Assembly (NCBI RefSeq): GCF_005503535.1
Contig: NZ_SCNN01000022.1
Location: 1-64,000 of the forward strand
DNA length: 64,000 bases
Reading direction: 5' to 3'
Source of the DNA: Mesorhizobium comanense
GTDB lineage: Bacteria > Pseudomonadota > Alphaproteobacteria > Rhizobiales > Rhizobiaceae
Position numbers and translations under genes: made by a program. This document shows, piece after piece, positions 54,470 to 62,691 of this stretch; the stretch's first letter is position 1; each line of letters begins with the position of its first letter. A model generated the notes under the pieces. It worked only from the letters and a program-made list of their open reading frames with translations. It did not search any database and had not been told where the DNA came from.

Positions 54470-54478
54470 CCCGGCCAC

Positions 54479-57400
54479 CTAGTTCGAGAAACCGATGAAC
54501 GGGCCGAGGCGGCGATTGTCCGGATAGACCTGGGACGCGCAGGCGCCGCCGATCACACCAGCCTTGCACTGAGCCTCATCTCCCTCGCCTGCCTGACCGC
54601 CCGGTGCCGGGAGCAGCGATGCGACCTGGTCTGGCGTCGTCTCCAGAGGTCGACTGACCGTGACCTGCGCCGGGCCGATGGACAACACGCCACCGACAAA
54701 GGTCATCACATAGTTGCTGTTGGCGGCAAGCGACCCCTGGCTGATGGCATAGCCGCCGACAGCCTCTCCGGGCGCGCGCACCAGCGCGCCAGTGAAGACA
54801 CTACTGTCGCTGTCGAACGATGCGAGGCTGCCGCCGGTCAGCGAATAGCCCAGCATCGGATCGGGCTGGCCCTGCAACCGCGACTGGTTGTCGGCCGTCA
54901 CGGTGATGGCGCGCTGGTTGACCGTCAGCGTGCCCGGCGTGAATGTCACGGCATAGTTCGTGTCGGTGGCGGCGAGCGTGATGGCATAGCTGCCGACATT
55001 GGAATTGGCCGTCGCCGAAGTGGCCAGGCCGAAGCCCGCATCCTCCGGCATGGAGTCGAACGAGGCCAGGCCGTCACCCCCGACGGCGCCAAACGTCAGC
55101 GCCGGATTGGCGGCGCCGTAGGCGCGGGCGGCGTTGTTTGCCGAGAGCGTAATCGCGCGCTGGTTCACGGTCAGGTCGGCGCCGGTATAGGACACCGCGT
55201 AATTGTCGTTCGAACCGGTGAGCACGATGCCGTAGGTTCCGACGCCGGATGTCGTCTGGGCCGACGTGGTGAGACCGTAACCAGCGCTGGCCAGCGTATC
55301 GAAGGACGCCAGCCCGTCGCCGCCGATCGTGCCGAAGGTCAGTGCCGGGTTGGCATCGCCGTAGAGCCGCGACTTGGCATCGGCGCTGAGCGTGATCGTG
55401 CGCTGGTTCACCATGAGGTCGGCGCCGCTGTAGGTCACCGCGTAATTGTCGTTCGAGCCGGTCAGCGCGATGCCGTAGGTGCCGACGCCGGATGTCGTCT
55501 GGGCCGACGTGGTGAGACCGTAACCAGCGCTGGCCAGCGTATCGAAGGACGCCAGCCCGTCGCCGCCGATCGTGCCGAAGGTCAGTGCCGGGTTGGCATC
55601 GCCGTAGAGCCGCGACTTGGCATCGGCGCTGAGCGTGATCGTGCGCTGGTTCACCATGAGGTCGGCGCCGGTGTAGGTCACCGCATAATTGTCGTTCGAG
55701 CCGGTCAGCGTGATGCCATAGGTGCCGACACCGGATGTTGTCTGGGCCGACGTGGTGAGACCGTAGCCGGCACTGGCCAGCGTATCGAAGGAAGCCAGCC
55801 CGTCGCCGCCAACGGCACCGAAAGTCAGCGCCGGGTTGGCGTTGCCGTAGAGCCGCGACTTGGCATCGGCGCTGAGCGTGATCGCGCGCTGGTTCACCGT
55901 GAGGTCGGCGCCGGTGTAGGTCACCGCATAATTGTCGTTCGAACCGGTCAGCGTGATGCCATAGGTGCCGACACCGGATGTTGTCTGCGCCGAGGTGGCG
56001 AGACCGTAGCCGGCACTGCCCAGCGTATCGAAGGAAGCCAGCCCGTCACCGCCAACGGCACCGAAAGTCAGCGCCGGGTTGGCGTTGCCGTAGAGCCGCG
56101 ACTTGGCATCGGCGCTGAGCGTGATCGCGCGCTGGTTCACCGTCAGGTCCGCGCCGTTGTAGGTGTCGAGCCTGTAATTGCCGAGGTCGTTGCCGATCAG
56201 GCCTGAATCAAGGGCAATGCCATAGGTTCCGACACCCGACGAGGCCGTGGCATCCGTCCGCAGGTTCACCGACAAGGTGTCGCCGTCGACAACATTGTCG
56301 ATCGAATAGGTCAGTAACGGATTTGCGTTGCCGTAAAGGCGGCTCTTGGCATCCGCGCTCACCGTGACGCCGCGTGGCGTGATCGTCAGCTGGGCGTTGT
56401 TGCTGGCATTGCCATAGTCGATGTCGTAATTCTCTGCGGAGAGGCCCGAGGCCTTGATCGTGTAGGTGCCGGCATTGACGGCAACCTGCCCGCCGCCGTC
56501 GAGTGCGCCGATGGCGAGCGTGCCGGAGAGGACGGACATGTCCTCGCCGGGGACGAAGCCGGTGTAGGTAAGGCTGGCGCCGCCGGCATATCCGGTCCCA
56601 TCATAAGTCTTGGTCTGGTCGCCATGCGTCGTCACCACTAGCGTCGCCTTGCCGATGTCGGCGAGGCCGGTCGCCGAGGTGACGCTGTTGAGCGTGTAAT
56701 TGGCCGCGGACGCGCCGGAGAGCGACAGGCCGCCGACCGTCACGGTCTTGCCAGTCCCGGCATTCGCATCGTCGAACAGCGCCGAGGTATAGTCGACTGC
56801 CAGGTCGTCGCCGGCTACGCGGTCGTCGCCGAGCGAAACCGTGGCGTTCGCATTGCCGTCATAGATCTTGCCCGATGCATCGACCGTCACCGTGATCGTG
56901 CGCTGGCCGATCGTCAGGTCGGCAGCGTTGTAGGTGATGGCGTAGTTGGAATTGTCGAGGCTGGTGACCGTGCCTTGCTCGATGGCATAATTGCCAACGC
57001 CGGTGCCCGACCCGGCCTGCGTCGCCAACTCGCCGAAGAGCGTGTCGCCATTGACCAGGCCCATGCCCCCGACGGTGTAGGTCAATGTCGGATTGGCGTC
57101 GCCGTAGGTCTTCGTCTGCGCATCCGCCGTCACCGTGATGGCGCGCTGGTTCACCGTCAGCTCACCCGGCGTGTAGACCATGCGGCTGGCGCCGCCGGCC
57201 GAGAACGTGCCGGCAGCGCCGCTGCCGTCGATGGAGTAAGTTCCGACATTCGAGGTCGAGGTCGCGGCTGTCGAGAGAATGGCGCCGCTGGTCAGCGTGT
57301 TCCAATAGCCGGCGCCGACATAGGTCGGCGCGGCGAAGCCAGGCACGCCGTCGCCATAAATCATGCTGGCATCGGCGATCTTGACGCCGATGACGCCGGA

Positions 57401-60400
57401 CACGCCATAGAGTTCGGGACGATAGCCGTTGCCGGCGCGGGCCCAGACATTGTCGAAATCGAAGCCGGCGAAGGACGTCATCGGGTCCGTCATTTGCGCG
57501 GCGGTCAATCCCACAATACCGCCGGTTGATCCACTGCCGATAGCCTGCGCCGCCGTCGCTGTGTCCCAATAAAGCGATTGCAGCGTGCCGCTGGCGTAAT
57601 TGCCGATCAGCCCGCCTGTCGTCCCCGCCCCACCACTGACCGCACCGGAGGCATAGGCTCGCGCGACATCGCCCCTGTTGTACCCTACCAGCCCGCCGAC
57701 ATTCGCAGCACCGCTGACCGCCCCGATGGAGTAACTGTCGGTGATCGTGCCTGTGCTGTAGCCAACGAGGCCGCCAAGGCTGTCCCAACCGCTCACCTTT
57801 CCCGTCGCGTAGGATCTGTCTACGCTTCCACCATTGGACCCGATAAGACCGCCGCCCATGGAGCCAGAAGCGCTGACATCGGCGGTGGCGAAGCTCTCCT
57901 CGATGCTGCCGAGGCCTCCCCCGACAAGTCCCCCGACAAAGGAATCGCCATTGACGACGCCGGTGGCATAGGCGCGGCTGATCGTGCCGTCATTTTGTCC
58001 GGCAAGCGCGCCGATATAGGCAAGACCGGTGACACTGGCGCCGGTGAGGCCGACCTGCTCGACTGAACCGGTATAATCGATAAAGCCGAACAGGCCGCCA
58101 TAGTTGCCGTTCCTGGAAATGGTCAGGCCTGAGATCACATGGCCATTGCCGTTGAAGTCGCCGGTAAACTTGTCGGCGCTGTTGCCGATGGAGACGAAGC
58201 CCTCGTCTCCCCAGATGCCGGAGGTGGCGTTGCCGCTGCCGGTGGCGCTTGCATCGAGATCACCGGCCAGCACGTATCTGCCGGCCAGATTGACGTTGAT
58301 CAGTTGCAATTGGTGCAGGTTGGAGATGGTGGCCACTCCATTGACCGGCCTTGCCGCTTCCCAGCGGCCGATCGGCCGCATGTCGGAATTCTGGTACCAG
58401 TCATTGGTGAAATCGAACCCGGCATAGTAGAAGGAGTTCCGCGCCTGAACCGTGGTCAACCCGCTGCCGCCCTGGCTTCCCGCCTGGCCGGATGTGCCGA
58501 TGTCCCAATAGGAATTGGCAATTGTTCCGTCGTCGGAATTGCCGGCAAAGCCACCCGCATTGCCCCCACTAACGGCGCCGCTGGACCAGTTGTGGTTGAT
58601 GATACCGCCGCCGCCATAGGCAGTGCCTATGAAGCCGCCAACCTGCATGGCGCCGTTCACGGCGCCTGTGGCATATGACAACGTAATCCCGCTGTCGGAA
58701 GAGCCGGCAAAACCACCGACGGCGAAATTGCCATTGACGGCGCCGGTTGCATAGGACCGGGTGACGAAGCCGAAGACATAGTTGTTGCCGATGAGACCGC
58801 CGATGTAGTTGTGGCCGCTGACGGCGGCGGTCGAATAGGTCTGCGAAATGGTGCCGGTCACCAGCTTGCCGACCAGGCCGCCGACCTCGTCGTGGCCGGT
58901 GATGCTGCCACCAACGAGGCCGACATTGGCTACGGCGGAATTGGATGAGCTGGAGTTGATGAACCCGAACAGACCGACACGGTTTGCCGTTGGCCGGTTG
59001 ATTGTCAGCCCGGAGATGGTGTAGCCGCCGCCGTCGAAGCTGCCGCGAAAGCCGTTGTTGTTGTTGATCGTGTTGAAGCCGTCGGTGCCGATCGACACGA
59101 AACCGGCAGCACCCCAGATTCCGGAAGACGCATCGGTGCTTTGCGTGGCGCTGGCGTCGATGTTGCCGGTCAGCACATAGCTGTCGTTGAGGGCGATGTT
59201 CAGCAGCTGCAACTGATGCGCATTGGAGACGCTGGTGACACCGCCGACCGGCGTCGCCGCTTCCCAACGGCCGATCGGACGCATGCCGCCGGCCTGGTAC
59301 CAGTTGTTGGCGAAATCCCAGCCGGCGTAGTTCGAGGCGTCGCGCGCCTGCGCCGTCGTCAGGCCAGTGCCGCCGCCGTAGCTGGTTGCAACGCCGGTTG
59401 TGTCCTTGTCCCAATAGGACGATGTGACCGAGCCGCCCCAACTGAAATCCCCCCCGGCAATGAGACCGCCAGAAGTGCTCCCGCTCAAAGCGCCGCTGGC
59501 CCAGCTTTCGGACACCGATCCGAACAAGTTGTAGCCGACAAGGCCGCCGGCATAGGCATTGCTGCTGACGGCGCCAGTGGCATAGGACTGTGCGATCAGA
59601 GCACCGGTATTGTTATTGTAGCCGGCAAGGCCGCCGGCAAAATAACCCGTGCTGCTGACGCTGCCGGTGGCGTAGGACTGGACAATTCTATAATTGTTGT
59701 AGCCGACAAGGCCGCCGCCGTAGGTGGTATTGATCGGGCCGCCCGAGGCATAAACATCGCCGGTCGCATAGGATCCAGAGATCTGGTAGCCATTGATGCC
59801 AGCCAGGCCGCCGGCGATGATACCCCGGACATCGCCGGTGGCGTAGCTGTTGGTGATCGTACTGCTGTTGTTGCCGACGAGGCCACCGGCAGCATAGGCA
59901 ATGCCTTTGACCGCACCGGTGGCAAAAGATCGAGTGATGGTGCCGTTGTTTCGTGCGACGAGGCCGCCCGCAGTACCGCCGCTGCCACTATATGTGCCGG
60001 TGACCGTGCCGGTGGCGTAAGACTGGGTGATCGTGCTGCCGTTGGCGCCAACGAGACCGCCGGCGGATGCGCCGGTCACGCTCGCCGTGGACCACACGTT
60101 GCTGATGGTGCCGCCCATCGTGTAGCCGGCGAGGCTGCCGACCATGTTGTTGCCGACGAAAGTCCCGCCTGCCAATCCGACATTTTTGATCGATGCCGTC
60201 CAGCCGACAAAGCCGAACAGCCCGACATAGTCGCCTCGATTGATGGTCAGGCCGGAGATGACATGACCGGCGCCGTCGAAGGTGGCGGCGAAATTATTGC
60301 TGAAACTGTCGCCGATCGGCACAAAGCCGGCGCCGTCGTTCCAGCCGGCGGTGCCGCTGGCGTCGATATCGTTGGCCAGCTTGTAGTTGGCCGAAAGCAT

Positions 60401-62329
60401 GGTGGCCACGCCCTGGAGGCCGTAGATGTCGGCCAGCAGGTACGGCGTCGCGGTCGAGCCATTGCCGCCGGCGGCGCGCAGGAACGATCCACCCGTGATG
60501 CGGAAATCGGTTGCCGAAAAACCCGGCAGGCTGGCGCTGTTCTGCACCCAGTTGCCGCTGGCCAGCGTGAAGCGGCCAAGTGACAGCGCGCCGGTCGCCC
60601 CGATCGAACCGCCGGCATTGAGGGTCAGGCCGCCAAGCGTGGCGGTGATGTCGGCATTGATATTGATCGCGCCGGCGGCCTGCAAGGTCAGCGTAGCGTT
60701 GCTTGTCCAGCCAAGCGGCGCAGCAACCGTGATATTGCCGGCCTGCGAGCCGTCCGAGCCTGTCGACACCGTGACATTCGCAAGCGCCAGGGCGCCCTCC
60801 AGAGTACCGACATTGATGACGCTGTCATCACCGGTCGCGGTGAAACCGCCGGTGTCGGCGTCGTTGGAAATCGTGATGTTGTACGGATCGAGCAGCAGGT
60901 TGCCGAACACGCCGCTCGTGGCGCGCAGATCCGCCGAGCCGGTATAGGCAAGCAGGGCCTTGCCGGAGACCTCGGCGTCGCCGCCCCTGCTGACGCCTGT
61001 GGCCGAGATGGCGCCTGCAAAAGAGGTCTTGTGGTCGGCCCAGACGACGACCTTGCCGCCGGCGCCGCTATCACCGTCAGCCTTGATGACCGCACCCGCG
61101 GCGACCGTCGTATCGGCCGTGGTGCCGAGCGGCGCGGTCCAGTAATTGGCCGCGACGTTCTTGCCGCCCTGGTAGTCGCCGCCCAGCAGCACGACACCGC
61201 CATCCGTGCCACTGGCGTCGAGCCGGCCCGTGGCGGCGATGTCGAGACTATCCTTGGCCACGGCAACGATGGCACCGCCCGCGCCGCCGCTGCCGGCTGT
61301 ATCGATCGTGCCTCTCAGGCTGATCGAACCGCCTGATATCTGCACCTCGCCGCCACTGAAGTCCGGCCGCCCTTGAGGCAGCGGCGCATTGTCGGGCAAG
61401 GCCGCGACCACGGTCCTGGCCTGAACGGTTTCGGCCCGGCGCGCCACGACTTCCTGCGTGACCTCGACCGTGCCTTCATCGCCCGCGGTCAGGAAAATGC
61501 GTCCGCCGCTCTTCTTGACGCCCGTCGCCTTGATGACGCCCTTGGTGTTGCCGGCCAGCGCCTGGACGGAACCGCCATTGGCACGCAGTTCGGCTTCGGC
61601 GGCACGGATCGTTCCGGAATTTACAACCTGCGTGTCGGCGCCACCGACCTTGACGGAAAACTTGCCGTCGGCGAGCGAGGTATCGCGCAGCAGCACCTCA
61701 TAGCCGCCGAGCAGGCCGACGCTGCCATTGGGCGCATCGATCGTGCCCGAGTTCTCGACACGCCGTGCCGTCAGCACGACATCGCCCGACTGAGAACTGA
61801 TCGTGCCCTGATTGGTGACCGCGGCCTTGCTGTCGCCCTTCAGCGTGAGATCGCCGCCATTGAGGAAGTCGGCATCGGCCGCGTCATGCGTGGAGACGAC
61901 GAACGATCCTCCGGTGCGCACCATGCCGCCGGTGCCGATCGCAACGCCCGCCGGATTGATCAGGTAGACCGAGCCAGTCGCCGTCAGCGAGCCGTCGATC
62001 GAGGACGGCAGGTTTCCCGTCACGCGGTTGAGCGTGGCGCCCGACCCGTTCTCGAAATGCGCCGTGGCGCCGCCGCCGATGGAAAAACTCTGCCACGAGA
62101 TGATGGCGTTCTGCGAGGTCTGGTTGACAACCACGCCAGAACCCGACGTGCCAATGGTCGCCTGGCCCGATGTGACCGTGCCACCGGTCGGAACAGATTG
62201 CGCCATCGCGGCGCCGGCGCCAATCACCAGCGCCAGCAGCGAAGTGTTGGCCAGAAGCAGGTGACGTCCTGCCATGGCGGTGCGCTCACGGACCGCCGTT
62301 CCGGCGCCGCCGTCTCTGCTGTTTGTCAC
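54479..62329 (-). CDS. Giant TpsA filamentous-haemagglutinin-like exoprotein
   Basis: About 2616 residues. Start GTG 62329 is chosen because GGTGGGA precedes it and the -10 of the likely promoter overlaps ATG 62386; ATG 62275 is another choice. Order: Sec signal ending GAGAAMAQS; TPS secretion domain (about 62200-61450; QNAIISWQSFSIGGGATAHFEN, SVYLINPAGVAIGTGGMVRTGG); a linker; three modules of GLUG-type repeats (60430-57470; GGLVGYN, SYATGAV); about eleven MBG/YDG-type domains (57390-54640; KTYGDANPTLTY), four of them almost identical; and a C-terminal tail with two Cys 9 residues apart. Secreted by TpsB; it probably remains on the surface as an adhesin. Confidence 0.92.
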   Translation of the reverse strand: MTNSRDGGAGTAVRERTAMAGRHLLLANTSLLALVIGAGAAMAQSVPTGGTVTSGQATIGTSGSGVVVNQTSQNAIISWQSFSIGGGATAHFENGSGATLNRVTGNLPSSIDGSLTATGSVYLINPAGVAIGTGGMVRTGGSFVVSTHDAADADFLNGGDLTLKGDSKAAVTNQGTISSQSGDVVLTARRVENSGTIDAPNGSVGLLGGYEVLLRDTSLADGKFSVKVGGADTQVVNSGTIRAAEAELRANGGSVQALAGNTKGVIKATGVKKSGGRIFLTAGDEGTVEVTQEVVARRAETVQARTVVAALPDNAPLPQGRPDFSGGEVQISGGSISLRGTIDTAGSGGAGGAIVAVAKDSLDIAATGRLDASGTDGGVVLLGGDYQGGKNVAANYWTAPLGTTADTTVAAGAVIKADGDSGAGGKVVVWADHKTSFAGAISATGVSRGGDAEVSGKALLAYTGSADLRATSGVFGNLLLDPYNITISNDADTGGFTATGDDSVINVGTLEGALALANVTVSTGSDGSQAGNITVAAPLGWTSNATLTLQAAGAININADITATLGGLTLNAGGSIGATGALSLGRFTLASGNWVQNSASLPGFSATDFRITGGSFLRAAGGNGSTATPYLLADIYGLQGVATMLSANYKLANDIDASGTAGWNDGAGFVPIGDSFSNNFAATFDGAGHVISGLTINRGDYVGLFGFVGWTASIKNVGLAGGTFVGNNMVGSLAGYTMGGTISNVWSTASVTGASAGGLVGANGSTITQSYATGTVTGTYSGSGGTAGGLVARNNGTITRSFATGAVKGIAYAAGGLVGNNSSTITNSYATGDVRGIIAGGLAGINGYQISGSYATGDVYASGGPINTTYGGGLVGYNNYRIVQSYATGSVSSTGYFAGGLAGYNNNTGALIAQSYATGAVSSNAYAGGLVGYNLFGSVSESWASGALSGSTSGGLIAGGDFSWGGSVTSSYWDKDTTGVATSYGGGTGLTTAQARDASNYAGWDFANNWYQAGGMRPIGRWEAATPVGGVTSVSNAHQLQLLNIALNDSYVLTGNIDASATQSTDASSGIWGAAGFVSIGTDGFNTINNNNGFRGSFDGGGYTISGLTINRPTANRVGLFGFINSSSSNSAVANVGLVGGSITGHDEVGGLVGKLVTGTISQTYSTAAVSGHNYIGGLIGNNYVFGFVTRSYATGAVNGNFAVGGFAGSSDSGITLSYATGAVNGAMQVGGFIGTAYGGGGIINHNWSSGAVSGGNAGGFAGNSDDGTIANSYWDIGTSGQAGSQGGSGLTTVQARNSFYYAGFDFTNDWYQNSDMRPIGRWEAARPVNGVATISNLHQLQLINVNLAGRYVLAGDLDASATGSGNATSGIWGDEGFVSIGNSADKFTGDFNGNGHVISGLTISRNGNYGGLFGFIDYTGSVEQVGLTGASVTGLAYIGALAGQNDGTISRAYATGVVNGDSFVGGLVGGGLGSIEESFATADVSASGSMGGGLIGSNGGSVDRSYATGKVSGWDSLGGLVGYSTGTITDSYSIGAVSGAANVGGLVGYNRGDVARAYASGAVSGGAGTTGGLIGNYASGTLQSLYWDTATAAQAIGSGSTGGIVGLTAAQMTDPMTSFAGFDFDNVWARAGNGYRPELYGVSGVIGVKIADASMIYGDGVPGFAAPTYVGAGYWNTLTSGAILSTAATSTSNVGTYSIDGSGAAGTFSAGGASRMVYTPGELTVNQRAITVTADAQTKTYGDANPTLTYTVGGMGLVNGDTLFGELATQAGSGTGVGNYAIEQGTVTSLDNSNYAITYNAADLTIGQRTITVTVDASGKIYDGNANATVSLGDDRVAGDDLAVDYTSALFDDANAGTGKTVTVGGLSLSGASAANYTLNSVTSATGLADIGKATLVVTTHGDQTKTYDGTGYAGGASLTYTGFVPGEDMSVLSGTLAIGALDGGGQVAVNAGTYTIKASGLSAENYDIDYGNASNNAQLTITPRGVTVSADAKSRLYGNANPLLTYSIDNVVDGDTLSVNLRTDATASSGVGTYGIALDSGLIGNDLGNYRLDTYNGADLTVNQRAITLSADAKSRLYGNANPALTFGAVGGDGLASFDTLGSAGYGLATSAQTTSGVGTYGITLTGSNDNYAVTYTGADLTVNQRAITLSADAKSRLYGNANPALTFGAVGGDGLASFDTLASAGYGLTTSAQTTSGVGTYGITLTGSNDNYAVTYTGADLMVNQRTITLSADAKSRLYGDANPALTFGTIGGDGLASFDTLASAGYGLTTSAQTTSGVGTYGIALTGSNDNYAVTYSGADLMVNQRTITLSADAKSRLYGDANPALTFGTIGGDGLASFDTLASAGYGLTTSAQTTSGVGTYGIVLTGSNDNYAVSYTGADLTVNQRAITLSANNAARAYGAANPALTFGAVGGDGLASFDSMPEDAGFGLATSATANSNVGSYAITLAATDTNYAVTFTPGTLTVNQRAITVTADNQSRLQGQPDPMLGYSLTGGSLASFDSDSSVFTGALVRAPGEAVGGYAISQGSLAANSNYVMTFVGGVLSIGPAQVTVSRPLETTPDQVASLLPAPGGQAGEGDEAQCKAGVIGGACASQVYPDNRRLGPFIGFSN
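55166..56137 (-). repeat. Four tandem 243-bp repeats in tpsA
   Basis: Exactly 4 x 243 bp (81 codons each), beginning at NQR(A/T)ITLSADAKSRLYG and ending GADL(T/M)V. The protein copies differ at only a few positions (N/D at residue 18, AV/TI at 27-28, T/A/V at 62). A fifth, diverged copy follows. Confidence 0.92.
57470..60430 (-). repeat. Three long GLUG modules in tpsA
   Basis: Each module begins with a stretch like HQLQLLN...YVLTGNIDASAT and ...F(D/N)G.GH.ISGLTI, then many GGLVG/SYATG units, and ends with SYWD-type and WYQ...MRPIGRWEAA. Modules cover about 60430-59290, 59220-58380 and 58320-57470. Confidence 0.8.
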
Positions 62330-62376
62330 TTGGTCCCACCCGGTTCGGCATCGCGCAATGTCGCTTGCCGTTGCGT

Positions 62377-62555
62377 GAATACGCATGCTGCACTGCGATT
62401 TGTCAACGCCGTCCGGGGCCTGCCGAACCCACTGTTTGGGAGCAGTTACAGTCGCTTATGTGGACTTCATGATCTCGATATCATGCCCTGAAATATCGGT
62501 TTTTCCGGGCTTTTCTCGGATTTCCGTGAATCTGAGCGTTCTGCTTGCGGCCGCG
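62377..62555 (-). promoter_or_regulatory. Promoter region of tpsA-tpsB
   Basis: TTGACA (62401-62406) and GTATTC (62377-62382) are 18 bp apart, read leftward, a good sigma-70-like promoter. TTTTCCGGGCTTTT (62501-62514) and GCGGCCGC (62547-62554) lie upstream. The same blocks occur downstream of tpsB with the same spacing. Confidence 0.55.
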
Positions 62556-62630
62556 TTCGGGCCGAGTGCGGCGCTGACCGGAACGTCCGACTATTTTTGG
62601 GAGGAGTTTGTCAACCCGCCTGAATAGCGC

Positions 62631-62661
62631 AAAAAAGAACCCCGGCAGGGGGCCGGGGTTC
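62631..62661 (-). terminator. Terminator after the APC permease
   Basis: A perfect 10-bp GAACCCCGGC / GCCGGGGTTC stem; on the minus strand it is followed by a run of T. It lies 31 bp after the permease stop. Confidence 0.88.
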
Positions 62662-62691
62662 TCGCAGGGACAGATCGTCGGAGGGTGACGC

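Noticed and set aside
54005..56206. Plus-strand open frame of 733 codons with internal repeats
   Set aside because: It is the antisense shadow of tpsB and of the tandem repeats in tpsA; the repeats follow the 243-bp units and no ribosome site or family is seen.
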